Below, piece by piece: positions 24,466 to 33,616 of a stretch of 64,000 nt of DNA. The translations under genes were made by a program, and so were the position numbers. The notes under the pieces are model-generated. The model saw only the letters and a list, made by a program, of their open reading frames with translations. It made no database searches and was not told the origin of the DNA. Location: positions 62,001-126,000 of the forward strand of contig DATLOZ010000013.1 in the NCBI GenBank assembly GCA_035535995.1, read 5' to 3'. Source of the stretch: JANYCO01 sp035535995 (GTDB lineage Bacteria; Bacteroidota; Bacteroidia; Cytophagales; Cytophagaceae). Numbering within the stretch: the stretch's first letter is position 1; every line of letters begins with the position of its first letter.

Positions 24466-27060
24466 ATGCCAAGAAGGGCTGCACATAATGAATCATTGTT
24501 TAAGACCGTATATGAACATATTCCTCATGCGATCTTAGTGACAGATGTGCACAAAAATATCACCTACCTGAATCCCGCAGCAGTCGGCCTTTTGGAGGTA
24601 AAGGAAAAACTACTCCTAGGCAAAAATATCTTAAAAGAAATAAAGATCGCCGATACTGCTGGAAAGAAAATGTTCAGCAGTTTGTTTCAGCAAAATCCGG
24701 GAGAAGAAAAGCCACAAATCTTTTCTATAGAAACAACGGACAAGAAAAAAATAAGAGTAACTATTTTTGTGTCTACTCTTGATTCGCAAGAGGCAGGCTT
24801 CGTACTCACCATTTCTAAAACTACTAAAGAAACAGAATTGCTTTCTATTATTAGTGAAAGCGAAAAAAAATACCGTGGCCTTTTTGAAAATGCTGTGGAA
24901 GGAATTTTTATTCTCGACAGCTACGGCGGAATTGTAGACTACAACCCAGGCGTATGTGCGATCTACGATCGGGAAGATTTTTCAGGAATGAGTATCTTTG
25001 ATCTCTTTCCTCAAAATACCAGTGCCGATAACAAAAAGTTTTGGAAAGACTTTATCAAAAATGGAAAGATTAATGGGTATTACCGTTACAGTCTGCCGAA
25101 TGGTAAAGTCAGCTATATCGAATTCACCGGCAAAGCCAATTACCTTCCAAACCAGCACCTGGCGGTGCTGAGCGACGTAACGGAAAAAAGAAATACAGAA
25201 AAAGCATTACTGACTTCCGAAGCCAACCTGAAGGCGATCTTCGACAGTAGCGAGCAAAGCATTATTCTGCTGGATATATATTATACCATTGTAGCAGCCA
25301 ATGTGAATGCCGGAGTGCTCACGAAAAAAATACTTGGGAAATCTTTATTCATCGGAGATAATATCCTGAATTACGTGATCAATCGCGACCTTTTTATCAG
25401 CGAATACAGCAGGGCAAAGAAAGGAGAGAAGGTAATTGTGGAACGGAATATTATAGGTGTAGATGGAGAAGACAACTGGATCGAATTTGTCTACATCCCG
25501 ATCAAAGATAGTAAGGGAAATATTGTAAGTATTTGTTTCTCTTCCTCCAATATCAACAACCGAAAGCGCGAGGCGATCGTGCTGGAAGAGAGTGAACAAA
25601 AATTTAGAAGCCTTTCGGAAAATTCTCCCGATATCATTTACATCATAGATCTTGTAAAAAGAAAGATCAGTTATTTCAACCGCAACAACATACTGGGCTA
25701 CGACAGTGATCTGCTCACCACTTCGGAGGCATGGATCGAGATCGTTTACCCGGGCGATTACAAACGCGTAGTAGATCACTGGCAGAAATTTTTGAAATCA
25801 AAAAGTAAAAAAGCTGGTTCGATAGAATATCGCGTCCGTCGTGTAGAGGGCGATTATGAATGGGTTTCCAACCGCCATATCGTGATCGAATGGAGCGACA
25901 AAGGACTTCCAACGAAAGTGCTTCTCAACATCACCATCATCACCGATCAGATCAAAGCACAAGATGCTTTGAAAGAAAGTGAAGCAAGGTTAAAAGCATT
26001 GATTGAAAATACAAACGACCTGGTTTGGTCGATCGACAATGAGTTTACGCTCACTGCGGCAAACAGCGCATTTATTAATCTGATCAAAAATAATTATAAG
26101 AAAAAAATAAAAGTCGGCGACAATCTTTATACCGTATTGCCAAACCTTACCCAGGACGGTTGGCTGGCGCTGCATGTGACAGCACTCAAAGGCAAACGCG
26201 TGACAGCGGAATTTTCCTGGCAAACTAAAAAGAAAGAAAATCTTTTTTACGAAATCTCGTACAACCCAATTTACGATGGCGACAACAATGTATACGGAGT
26301 AAGCGTATTCGCCAGAGATATCACACAACGCAAAACCAACGAAGCTACGATTGTACAGACAAACTTCGAACTTGATAGTTTTGTCTACCGTGCTTCCCAC
26401 GACCTGCGCGCGCCGCTTCGGTCAATCCTGGGGTTGGTGAATATCATCAATTCACAACCAGAAGGAGTAGACCAGGTAAATTATATTCGCCTCATCGAAA
26501 AGAGTGCCATCAAGCTTGATAATTTTATTTCTGATCTTATCAATTTCTCCCGGAATAGCCGTGCTTCCGTAGATATCGAACAAGTAGATTTCAATGCGAT
26601 CATCAATGAATGCAAGGAAAATCTGCGTTTCATGGAAAGCGCCGATAAGGTGGAGTTTATTTCAAAAGTAAAAGGCTTCAAAGAGTTTTATTCTGATCCA
26701 AAACGTATTTCTATTTTCCTCAACAATTTTCTTTCTAATGCGATTAAATACCAGGATCCAAGCAAAAAGAAAAAATCATATGTCAACATCCAGGTCAGCG
26801 TATATAAAACGCATGCGGTGATCGCGATCGAAGACAATGGAGTAGGGATCAAGAAAGAATACCAGTCGAAAATTTTTAACATGTTTTTCCGCGCTTCAGA
26901 AAATTCATTTGGCTCCGGTCTCGGCCTCTATATTGCCCGCCAGGCGGTAGAGCGTTTGGGAGGGGAGATCAAGGTAGATTCAAAGCTGGGATTTGGCACT
27001 ACTTTCATGATCAACCTTCCGAACCTGGAAGATAAGATGTTTGATTTTACTTCAATATAA
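24466..27060 (+). CDS. Cytoplasmic multi-PAS sensor histidine kinase
   Basis: An 864-residue kinase with no membrane segment. About five PAS-type domains run from residue 10 to 635, marked by SEKKYRGLFENAVEG, SEANLKAIFDSSEQS, SEQKFRSLSENSPD and SEARLKALIENTND. The dimerisation domain carries the phospho-acceptor in FVYRASHDLRAPL (His645). The ATPase domain has the N box NNFLSNAIKY (about 753), EDNGVGI, and GSGLGLYIARQAVERLGG. No receiver domain is attached and no response regulator is adjacent, so it is an orphan. It starts four bases after the lytic transglycosylase gene and overlaps the convergent methyltransferase gene by 14 bases. Confidence 0.92.
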   Translation: MPRRAAHNESLFKTVYEHIPHAILVTDVHKNITYLNPAAVGLLEVKEKLLLGKNILKEIKIADTAGKKMFSSLFQQNPGEEKPQIFSIETTDKKKIRVTIFVSTLDSQEAGFVLTISKTTKETELLSIISESEKKYRGLFENAVEGIFILDSYGGIVDYNPGVCAIYDREDFSGMSIFDLFPQNTSADNKKFWKDFIKNGKINGYYRYSLPNGKVSYIEFTGKANYLPNQHLAVLSDVTEKRNTEKALLTSEANLKAIFDSSEQSIILLDIYYTIVAANVNAGVLTKKILGKSLFIGDNILNYVINRDLFISEYSRAKKGEKVIVERNIIGVDGEDNWIEFVYIPIKDSKGNIVSICFSSSNINNRKREAIVLEESEQKFRSLSENSPDIIYIIDLVKRKISYFNRNNILGYDSDLLTTSEAWIEIVYPGDYKRVVDHWQKFLKSKSKKAGSIEYRVRRVEGDYEWVSNRHIVIEWSDKGLPTKVLLNITIITDQIKAQDALKESEARLKALIENTNDLVWSIDNEFTLTAANSAFINLIKNNYKKKIKVGDNLYTVLPNLTQDGWLALHVTALKGKRVTAEFSWQTKKKENLFYEISYNPIYDGDNNVYGVSVFARDITQRKTNEATIVQTNFELDSFVYRASHDLRAPLRSILGLVNIINSQPEGVDQVNYIRLIEKSAIKLDNFISDLINFSRNSRASVDIEQVDFNAIINECKENLRFMESADKVEFISKVKGFKEFYSDPKRISIFLNNFLSNAIKYQDPSKKKKSYVNIQVSVYKTHAVIAIEDNGVGIKKEYQSKIFNMFFRASENSFGSGLGLYIARQAVERLGGEIKVDSKLGFGTTFMINLPNLEDKMFDFTSI

Positions 27061-27829
27061 AATGCTGTTCAGGTTGTTTTTTTCTAAAAAAAACGATTCC
27101 GATAAAAAATAGATCCATCGACATTCCTACCGAAGGATGCGCTTTGATTTCAGTCCACGCTTTTTTCATTTCCGCTGACCAATAAATATCATCAAAAACA
27201 AAAATGGAATCTTCGTGCACTTTTTCCAGGCATAGATTAAAATAATTTATCGTAGGAGCATAACGATGATTGGCATCAAAAAAAACAAAATCAGCGGCAG
27301 GAATTTTTTGAAGAATATCCGGCAATGTAACGTCAATATTGCCTTCCACGAGTTGAATGTTGGGCACATTTAGTTGTTGAAAATGCTTTACTGCAAGGGC
27401 AGCCGTGTTCGGACAACCTTCAAAGGTATAAACAGTAGAATTAGGCGCTGCGATAGCTTCGTAAAGCGTGGTAAGCCCGAGCGAGGTACCAAGGTCAAGA
27501 ATTGTTTTAGGCTGTTGCCAGCGTACAATGCGGTAGATAAGCTGTGCGAGCGAAGGTCTTTTTTCAGAATGATGACAAATGGAAGAAACTGTTCTCGTGG
27601 TAGCTTTATTTACACCGGAACCTGCGCCAAGGTCGGTGATTGAAATGGAGGAAGGATCTTGTTTTAATTTTTTGCGAAGTGATTCAATTTTTTCGAAATC
27701 GGGATAAGCCGTGTTTTTTTTAATCAATTCGGTGTAAAAAGTATAAGCAAAAGGAGAATGAAGAGAATGCTCGTCGCGTGCGTTGAAAAAATAACGAAGG
27801 TATTGGAAGAGCAGGAAGAATTTATTCAA
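27047..27829 (-). CDS. Class I SAM-dependent methyltransferase
   Basis: A 260-residue methyltransferase starting at TTG. SAM-binding motif ILDLGTSLGLTTLYEAIA (about residue 107), an acidic residue in VYTFEG, and motif FVFFDANHRYAPTINYF. DEHSLHSPFAYTFY near the start is a frequent Bacteroidota signature of this unnamed group. Substrate unknown. It begins 7 bases after apaG on the minus strand, so the two are probably co-transcribed, and its end overlaps the histidine kinase end by 14 bases. Confidence 0.8.
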   Translation of the reverse strand: MNKFFLLFQYLRYFFNARDEHSLHSPFAYTFYTELIKKNTAYPDFEKIESLRKKLKQDPSSISITDLGAGSGVNKATTRTVSSICHHSEKRPSLAQLIYRIVRWQQPKTILDLGTSLGLTTLYEAIAAPNSTVYTFEGCPNTAALAVKHFQQLNVPNIQLVEGNIDVTLPDILQKIPAADFVFFDANHRYAPTINYFNLCLEKVHEDSIFVFDDIYWSAEMKKAWTEIKAHPSVGMSMDLFFIGIVFFRKKQPEQHFILK

Positions 27830-27836
27830 ACTAAAA

Positions 27837-28232
27837 TTAATTAAGTCTGTAAGGCACGATCATGTTGAAGGCTGGGATCTTCACATTGAATTTATGTTCG
27901 TCTACCGTACGTTGCATCATATAGGTGCCGACCATTTTACCGATCTCGGTATTTAGGTTGCAGCCTGATACATACTCATACGATTCGCCCGGTTCGATGA
28001 CGGGCTGCTGGCCTACTACGCCTTCGCCTTCCACCTGCCTTTCGGCACCGTTGGAATCATAAATATACCAATGACGTCTCAACAGCTGGATCGTATATTC
28101 GCTGTGATTTTCGATATGGATCCTGTAGTTAAAGACATAGTGCGATTGTCCCGGGCTGGAATATTCCGGCTGGTAGGCAGTGATCACACTGACCTTTATT
28201 CCATTCGTGATTTCTGTAACCATGTCAGACAT
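27837..28232 (-). CDS. apaG: ApaG-domain protein
   Basis: A 131-residue single-domain ApaG protein with an immunoglobulin-like beta-sandwich. FNYRIHIENHSEYTIQLLRRHWYI, GEGVVGQQPVIEPGESYEYVSG and the end GTYMMQ are the family signature. ApaG is linked to divalent-cation efflux and Ap4A phenotypes in enterobacteria, but its biochemical role is not settled. Start choice is between two nearby ATGs (MSDMVTEI). It is divergent from ung. Confidence 0.92.
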   Translation of the reverse strand: MSDMVTEITNGIKVSVITAYQPEYSSPGQSHYVFNYRIHIENHSEYTIQLLRRHWYIYDSNGAERQVEGEGVVGQQPVIEPGESYEYVSGCNLNTEIGKMVGTYMMQRTVDEHKFNVKIPAFNMIVPYRLN

Positions 28233-28358
28233 ATTAACGATAAGGTATTATATCTAATTTTTACTAATTTAGAAAATTAATTTCCAAAAGTCCAGATTTT
28301 AGATCATTTAATTATAAACTCTGGCAAAAGGCATCGATACTAATGATTTTGTAATAAA

Positions 28359-29021
28359 ATGGACGTAAAAATAGAACAATCTTGGAAAGAAAGGTTAAAA
28401 CCCGAATTTGAAAAATCCTATTTCAAGCACCTAATAAATTTTGTAAAAGAAGAAAAAACACATCACACAATTTACCCACCGGGTTCTTTGATCTTCAATG
28501 CATTTGACAAATGCCCGTTTGATAAAGTAGAAGTAGTGATCATCGGCCAGGATCCTTATCATGGAGCAGGACAAGCAAATGGACTTTGTTTTTCGGTGAA
28601 TGATGGTGTGCGTCAGCCGCCTTCGCTGAAAAATATTTTTAAAGAAATAGAAGACGATCTTGGTAAACCAATTCCCCAAAGCGGTAACCTGGAGCGCTGG
28701 GCCGAACAAGGCGTGCTGTTGTTGAACGCCACGCTCACGGTACGCGCCAACACAGCAGGATCGCACCAGGGAAAAGGCTGGGAAGAATTTACCGATGAAG
28801 TGATCCGGGTAGTTTCTGAAGAAAAAAAGAATATTGTCTTCATTCTCTGGGGATCATATGCCCAAAAAAAAGGAGCGGTCATCGATACTAAAAAACATTT
28901 GGTACTCAAAGCAGCACACCCTTCGCCATTCTCCGCACACAGCGGCTTCTTCGGCTGCCACCACTTCAGCAAAGCCAATGCGTATCTGAAGGAGCATGGG
29001 AAGCGGGAGATTGAATGGTGA
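28359..29021 (+). CDS. ung: Uracil-DNA glycosylase
   Basis: A 220-residue family-1 UDG that removes uracil from DNA. The catalytic water-activating motif is GQDPYHGAGQANGLCFSV (Asp near 64), the second motif is HPSPFSAHSGFFG, and LLLNATLTVRANTAGSHQGKGW is also typical. Length is normal. It is monocistronic and followed by a family-2 repeat. Confidence 0.96.
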   Translation: MDVKIEQSWKERLKPEFEKSYFKHLINFVKEEKTHHTIYPPGSLIFNAFDKCPFDKVEVVIIGQDPYHGAGQANGLCFSVNDGVRQPPSLKNIFKEIEDDLGKPIPQSGNLERWAEQGVLLLNATLTVRANTAGSHQGKGWEEFTDEVIRVVSEEKKNIVFILWGSYAQKKGAVIDTKKHLVLKAAHPSPFSAHSGFFGCHHFSKANAYLKEHGKREIEW

Positions 29022-29029
29022 TTTTGAAA

Positions 29030-29156
29030 TTTTGAATTATGAGTTATGAATGTTGAGTTGTTTTCATTCATAACTTGATGTTGCTATACTTTGTGTCAAA
29101 TCCTCGCGTCTTGAAAATCAATGCCGGAAGAATCTTTCACTCATAATTCATAATTT
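29030..29156. repeat. Interspersed inverted repeat, family 2
   Basis: TTGAATTATGAGTTATGAATG near 29032-29052, a short complement CATTCATAACTT at 29065-29076, and CACTCATAATTCATAATTTT at the right end. Unlike other copies it contains about 60 bases of unrelated central sequence. Confidence 0.7.
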
Positions 29157-29163
29157 TCTACCC

Positions 29164-29194
29164 TTGTTATTTGCCAAAGATTGAACTATATTTG
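29164..29194 (+). promoter_or_regulatory. Bacteroidetes-type promoter for dxr-rseP
   Basis: TTG (29164-29166), 20 bases, TATATTTG (29187-29194), an exact TAnnTTTG. Transcription from about 29201 leaves a leader of about 50 bases before the TTG start of dxr. Confidence 0.55.
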
Positions 29195-29252
29195 ACAGTA
29201 TTACCAGATGATTAATTTTTGAACAGAAGCCTCCGCGCTATTTCAAAAATTA

Positions 29253-30434
29253 TTGGACCAGACATTGAAACAGGATAACAAAAGACATATTGCGATACTG
29301 GGCTCTACCGGATCTATAGGCACGCAGGCGTTGGACGTCGTAAGACAGCATCAGGATAAATTTCTAGTAGAAGTGCTTACTGCCCAAAGTAATGCCGACC
29401 TGCTCATTTCTCAAGCAATCGAATTCAAACCAAACACCGTAGTGATCGTAGACGATTGCCACTACGAAAAAGTATTTTCAGCACTCGATCCTAAAGGAAT
29501 TAAAGTATATACAGGTGTCAATGCACTCGCCTCGGTAGTAGAAATGGATGTGATCGACATCGTACTCACCGCGCTGGTAGGGTACTCCGGCCTGTTGCCT
29601 ACAATACGCGCCATTAAGGCAGGAAAACATATTGCGCTTGCTAACAAAGAAACACTTGTTGTAGCCGGCGACCTGGTAACCAAACTGGCGCTCGAACACA
29701 AGATCGACATCCTGCCTGTAGATTCCGAACACTCTGCGATCTTCCAATGCCTGGCAGGAGAGTTTCACAATCCAATCGAAAAGATCATCCTCACCGCTTC
29801 CGGCGGACCTTTCAGAGGAAAGAATATTGATTATCTAAAAACCGTTACCAAAGCACAAGCATTGAAACATCCTAACTGGAGCATGGGCGCTAAAATTACG
29901 ATCGACTCTGCATCCCTTATGAATAAAGGGCTGGAAGTGATCGAGGCAAAATGGCTTTTCGGTTTGGAAGCTTCACAGATCGAAGTAACGGTGCATCCGC
30001 AATCAATCGTACATTCGATGGTGCAGTTTGAAGACGGCTCCATCAAAGCACAAATGGGATTGCCCGACATGAAATTGCCAATCCAATATGCATTAGGATA
30101 TCCTGAACGATTGAGATCCAATTTTCCAAGATTTGATTTTAGTCTTTCTCATACACTCACTTTTGAAAAACCGGATCTGAAAACGTTTCGCAATCTTGGT
30201 TTGGCCTACAAGGCTTTAGAGAAAGGAGGCAACATGCCTTGCATCCTCAATGCCGCCAATGAAATTGCCGTGGCAGAGTTTTTAAATGAAAAGATCTCCT
30301 TCCTGGAAATTTCCGATGTGATCGAAAATTGCATGGAGAAAATTCAATTCATTTCTTCACCTTCTTTAGATGATTACATCAATACAGACACCGAGACCAG
30401 AATGCTGGCTCAGAATTTAATTATTAAAGTTTAA
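29253..30434 (+). CDS. dxr: 1-deoxy-D-xylulose 5-phosphate reductoisomerase
   Basis: A 393-residue NADPH-dependent enzyme making methylerythritol phosphate. N-terminal NADPH motif ILGSTGSIGTQALDVV, then NKETLVVAG, metal and substrate residues in PVDSEHSAIFQCL, SASLMNKGLEVIEA, HPQSIVHSMV and ALGYPER. No ATG precedes the conserved start, so translation begins at TTG: 29253 or 29265 (which would give MKQDNKRHIAILG). It is followed 13 bases later by rseP, a linkage common in Bacteroidota. Confidence 0.96.
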   Translation: MDQTLKQDNKRHIAILGSTGSIGTQALDVVRQHQDKFLVEVLTAQSNADLLISQAIEFKPNTVVIVDDCHYEKVFSALDPKGIKVYTGVNALASVVEMDVIDIVLTALVGYSGLLPTIRAIKAGKHIALANKETLVVAGDLVTKLALEHKIDILPVDSEHSAIFQCLAGEFHNPIEKIILTASGGPFRGKNIDYLKTVTKAQALKHPNWSMGAKITIDSASLMNKGLEVIEAKWLFGLEASQIEVTVHPQSIVHSMVQFEDGSIKAQMGLPDMKLPIQYALGYPERLRSNFPRFDFSLSHTLTFEKPDLKTFRNLGLAYKALEKGGNMPCILNAANEIAVAEFLNEKISFLEISDVIENCMEKIQFISSPSLDDYINTDTETRMLAQNLIIKV

Positions 30435-30447
30435 AATATTATTTAGA

Positions 30448-31827
30448 ATGGGAGTTACCTGGGTACAGATCGTACAACTTTTTGTAAGCTTATCAATCCT
30501 GATCACACTACACGAGCTCGGCCACTTTGTAGCAGCAAAATATTTCAAGACCAGAGTAGATAAATTTTATCTCTTCTTTGATTTCCTTTTTCCGCTCGCT
30601 ACTGTTTGGAACTTTGCATTGTTTAAGAAAAAAATAGGAGAGACCGAATACGGTATCGGCTGGTTCCCACTTGGCGGTTATGTTAAGATTGCCGGAATGG
30701 TGGACGAGTCGATGGACAAAGATCAAATGAATCAGCCACCGCAACCTTGGGAATACCGCTCCAAGCCAGCCTGGCAGCGCCTTATCATTATCATGGGTGG
30801 TATCACGGTCAACTTCTTTTTGGGAATGATAATCTTTATCTTCATCATGGGAATCTGGGGAGAAGAATATTTGCCAAACAAAAATCTGAAATACGGGATC
30901 GCTTGCGACTCTATGATGTTGAAGGCTGGATTGCAAAACGGAGATAAAATTGTAAGCATCGACGGAGAGAAAATAATAAACTTCAATACCGTAAATGCCA
31001 AGCTTCTGTTTGACAAAACACAAAAGGTAGTAGTAGAAAGAAACGGCGAAGAAAAAGAAATTGATCTTCAGAAATACCGCGATGAAAAAACTTTTGAAAA
31101 AATAGAAAAGACCAGAAGAATGTTGGTCGATGCAAGATTCCCTTTTGTCGTGGATTCTGTTACCAACAAACCATTGCTAAGAGTTGGAATGAGACCCTAC
31201 GGAGAGAAAATATTAAGCGTAAATGATAATCCGATCTTCTATTACGATGAGTTCAAAACGCAGATGCTTTCCAATAAAAACAAGAAAATCCGTCTCAAAA
31301 CAATTCGCGATGGTAAAATGATCATGACGTATGAAGTTACCGTGCCGGATAATGGATTACTTGGCTTCAGACCAAAATCACCGGATGAATTTTTGAAAAT
31401 AGAACGCATTCACTACAATCCGCTTCAAGCCATTCCTGCAGGGATTCGCATGACCTTCGACAAATTATTTGGCTACGTGAGAAGTCTAAAGATTTTATTT
31501 GATCCTGAATTAAAAGGATACAAATACATTGGCGGTTTTGGAGCCATGGCATCCAGCACGCCGAAAGAATTTAGCATGGAAGGCTTTATGATCTTCACGG
31601 CAGTGATTTCCATTGTGCTGGCCTTTATGAACTTCCTTCCGATCCCTATGCTGGACGGTGGTTATGTAGTTTTTATCCTTTATGAAATGATCACTAAAAA
31701 ACAACCAAGTGAAAAATTCATGGAAGTGACCAACTACTTCGGAATGATCTTCCTGCTCGGCTTGATGATCTATGCAAACGGAAACGATTTCCTGAGATCG
31801 AATTTCGTTCAGTCATTTATAAAATAG
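30448..31827 (+). CDS. rseP: Site-2 protease RseP
   Basis: A 459-residue intramembrane zinc metalloprotease that cleaves anti-sigma factors and other membrane proteins. Active site HELGH in the first helix (about residue 22), third ligand Asp in MNFLPIPMLDGGYVVF near the C-terminus. Two PDZ-like regions sit between (LQNGDKIVSIDGEKI and MRPYGEKILSVNDNPI). Slightly longer than the E. coli protein because of an insert around residues 75-95 (DKDQMNQPPQPWEY). Co-transcribed with dxr. Confidence 0.94.
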   Translation: MGVTWVQIVQLFVSLSILITLHELGHFVAAKYFKTRVDKFYLFFDFLFPLATVWNFALFKKKIGETEYGIGWFPLGGYVKIAGMVDESMDKDQMNQPPQPWEYRSKPAWQRLIIIMGGITVNFFLGMIIFIFIMGIWGEEYLPNKNLKYGIACDSMMLKAGLQNGDKIVSIDGEKIINFNTVNAKLLFDKTQKVVVERNGEEKEIDLQKYRDEKTFEKIEKTRRMLVDARFPFVVDSVTNKPLLRVGMRPYGEKILSVNDNPIFYYDEFKTQMLSNKNKKIRLKTIRDGKMIMTYEVTVPDNGLLGFRPKSPDEFLKIERIHYNPLQAIPAGIRMTFDKLFGYVRSLKILFDPELKGYKYIGGFGAMASSTPKEFSMEGFMIFTAVISIVLAFMNFLPIPMLDGGYVVFILYEMITKKQPSEKFMEVTNYFGMIFLLGLMIYANGNDFLRSNFVQSFIK

Positions 31828-31915
31828 ATGCTGGATGCCGGATACCAGATTCCGGATAAAATTTTCAATAGAGGAAATAAATGATGAGATCATCTATAAA
31901 TATCTTGTATCCGTT
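31827..31915. repeat. Interspersed inverted repeat, family 1, degenerate right arm
   Basis: Left arm GATGCTGGATGCCGGATACC at 31827-31846 starts right after the rseP stop. The right arm retains only TATCTTGTATCCG near 31901. Confidence 0.6.
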
Positions 31916-32027
31916 TCTGAGATAACTATTTTACTAATAATAGAATTTTATTGGAAAAGATTTGTACTTGTTCGTTTGTGTGATTAAGTCAAATCATTTA
32001 GATTTAGGGAGGGTTTAAACTAGGGTT

Positions 32028-33410
32028 ATGATGAAAAAAAATGGTACAATTCTTTTATTAATTTTACTCACAAATATTCTCTCTCACGCGGAAATAAAGG
32101 ATTCTGTAGGGGTGACCAAGGTCAGTGATAAACTTCACGTGCAATACATGGTTGAGCCGGGAGAAACAATTTATGGGATCTCCACTAAATATGGCATTCC
32201 GGTTTCCGATCTGCTCGAGATCAATCCAGAGCTGGAAAGCGGTTTGAAAGTCGGACAAGTAATTTTAATTCCATACAGTCCGGAATTGAGAGTAAAATCG
32301 GCAGATGAGAATTCAATCATCCACAAAGTGCAACCGGGTGAAACACTTTATGGAATTGCTAAAAAATACAATACTTCCGTAAACGAGCTGATGCGTCTCA
32401 ACAACATGCAGCTGAAGGCCGGCCAGGATCTGGTTGTAGGATATAAAAACCAACCTAAAAATCCTTCCAATACTCCTTCTACTCCACCAACGAGAACTGA
32501 ACCTAAAGAAGAATTAAAAGGCCCGGAAGCTACGAAGCCCGTCACTACACCTCCTTCCAAAGAAAAGGAAGCTGTGAAAGAAGAAGTAAAAGAAGTGAAG
32601 GAAGTAAAAGACGTAGCCAAAGCTCCGGCAGAAGCGCCTAAAACGCAAAACACCATTGTGCCTTACGACTTCGATCCTTCGCGTAAGCAAATACTTGTGA
32701 TCCCCTTCGATCCATATTTGTATTTCTCTGATGCCGACGCAGAGATCGCCGCGAAATCAAATATTGCAATGCCGAAGGTGAGACAAATGTTTAGAAGAAG
32801 ATTGAATGCATTGCTTGATGTACAAGGATACGAAATGATTCGCCTGATTGGAGGGAAAAGCAAAGACTCCACCAGCGATCTGAACAAGATCTATAGCTCA
32901 GTAACTTATGGTTACCAGGATATGATCTACAGCGATTACAATCCGAACAGTGGCCAATACAAGGCACAACAGGAAAACGCTAACGACACGCAAGACAAAG
33001 GTAATTTCTTCACCCGCACCAGAGATCGGGTGCAAGGCACGAACCCCGCTACGGCTTCAAACTACAATGTGCCTAAAGATCATGGAAAATATTTTGGAGT
33101 GAGAATAAAAGATCCTGAGTTTTTCAATTACTTCAAGCAGAAATACGATGTCGATTATTATATTTTTATCAACCAGTTTGAAGTAAAAACAAATTACGAA
33201 AATTGCCTTGATAGAGCAGCGTTGAATTACGAAAGAACATTCACCACCCATTATTCCATCTTTGACGCCAACGGAAAACAGATCGCAGGAAATAAATTCA
33301 AGACGAATTATAACTCCAATTCCAACTATATCTACACCATTGTAAGCGATAATGCTCCGAAGATCGTAGACCGCATCATGGCCGATATTCCACCGCCGAA
33401 TAAAAATTAA
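32028..33410 (+). CDS. Exported protein with two LysM domains
   Basis: A 460-residue protein with a Sec signal (TILLLILLTNILSHA). LysM 1 is about residues 40-85 (VEPGETIYGISTKYG), LysM 2 about 92-140 (VQPGETLYGIAKKYN). A Pro/Thr/Glu/Lys low-complexity linker (about 143-205, with KEEVKEVKEVKDV) leads to a C-terminal domain (about 215-460) containing FDPYLYFSDADAEIA and YDVDYYIFINQFE. That domain is not one I recognise. Peptidoglycan binding through LysM is secure; enzymatic activity is not seen. A purine-rich GGGAGGG lies about 15 bases before the start. Confidence 0.78.
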   Translation: MMKKNGTILLLILLTNILSHAEIKDSVGVTKVSDKLHVQYMVEPGETIYGISTKYGIPVSDLLEINPELESGLKVGQVILIPYSPELRVKSADENSIIHKVQPGETLYGIAKKYNTSVNELMRLNNMQLKAGQDLVVGYKNQPKNPSNTPSTPPTRTEPKEELKGPEATKPVTTPPSKEKEAVKEEVKEVKEVKDVAKAPAEAPKTQNTIVPYDFDPSRKQILVIPFDPYLYFSDADAEIAAKSNIAMPKVRQMFRRRLNALLDVQGYEMIRLIGGKSKDSTSDLNKIYSSVTYGYQDMIYSDYNPNSGQYKAQQENANDTQDKGNFFTRTRDRVQGTNPATASNYNVPKDHGKYFGVRIKDPEFFNYFKQKYDVDYYIFINQFEVKTNYENCLDRAALNYERTFTTHYSIFDANGKQIAGNKFKTNYNSNSNYIYTIVSDNAPKIVDRIMADIPPPNKN

Positions 33411-33428
33411 CGTTAATGCCTTATTAAT

Positions 33429-33465
33429 AAAACCGCATTGTTTAAAAACTTTGCGGTTTTTTTTT
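33429..33465 (+). terminator. Rho-independent terminator after the LysM gene
   Basis: AAAACCGCA (33429-33437) pairs with TGCGGTTTT (33452-33460), followed by T residues. Confidence 0.8.
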
Positions 33466-33616
33466 GATTATATCCCTTCTCATTGAGAGCATACCCACTA
33501 ATGATTGAATCGTACAAGCTTTGCAGCGTTATGTGTAACTGCAAATGCGATAACGCATGGTAGATTGCCAGGTGAGAAAATTCACAAACTGTCCACCAGT
33601 AGTGGGAAATATAAAT

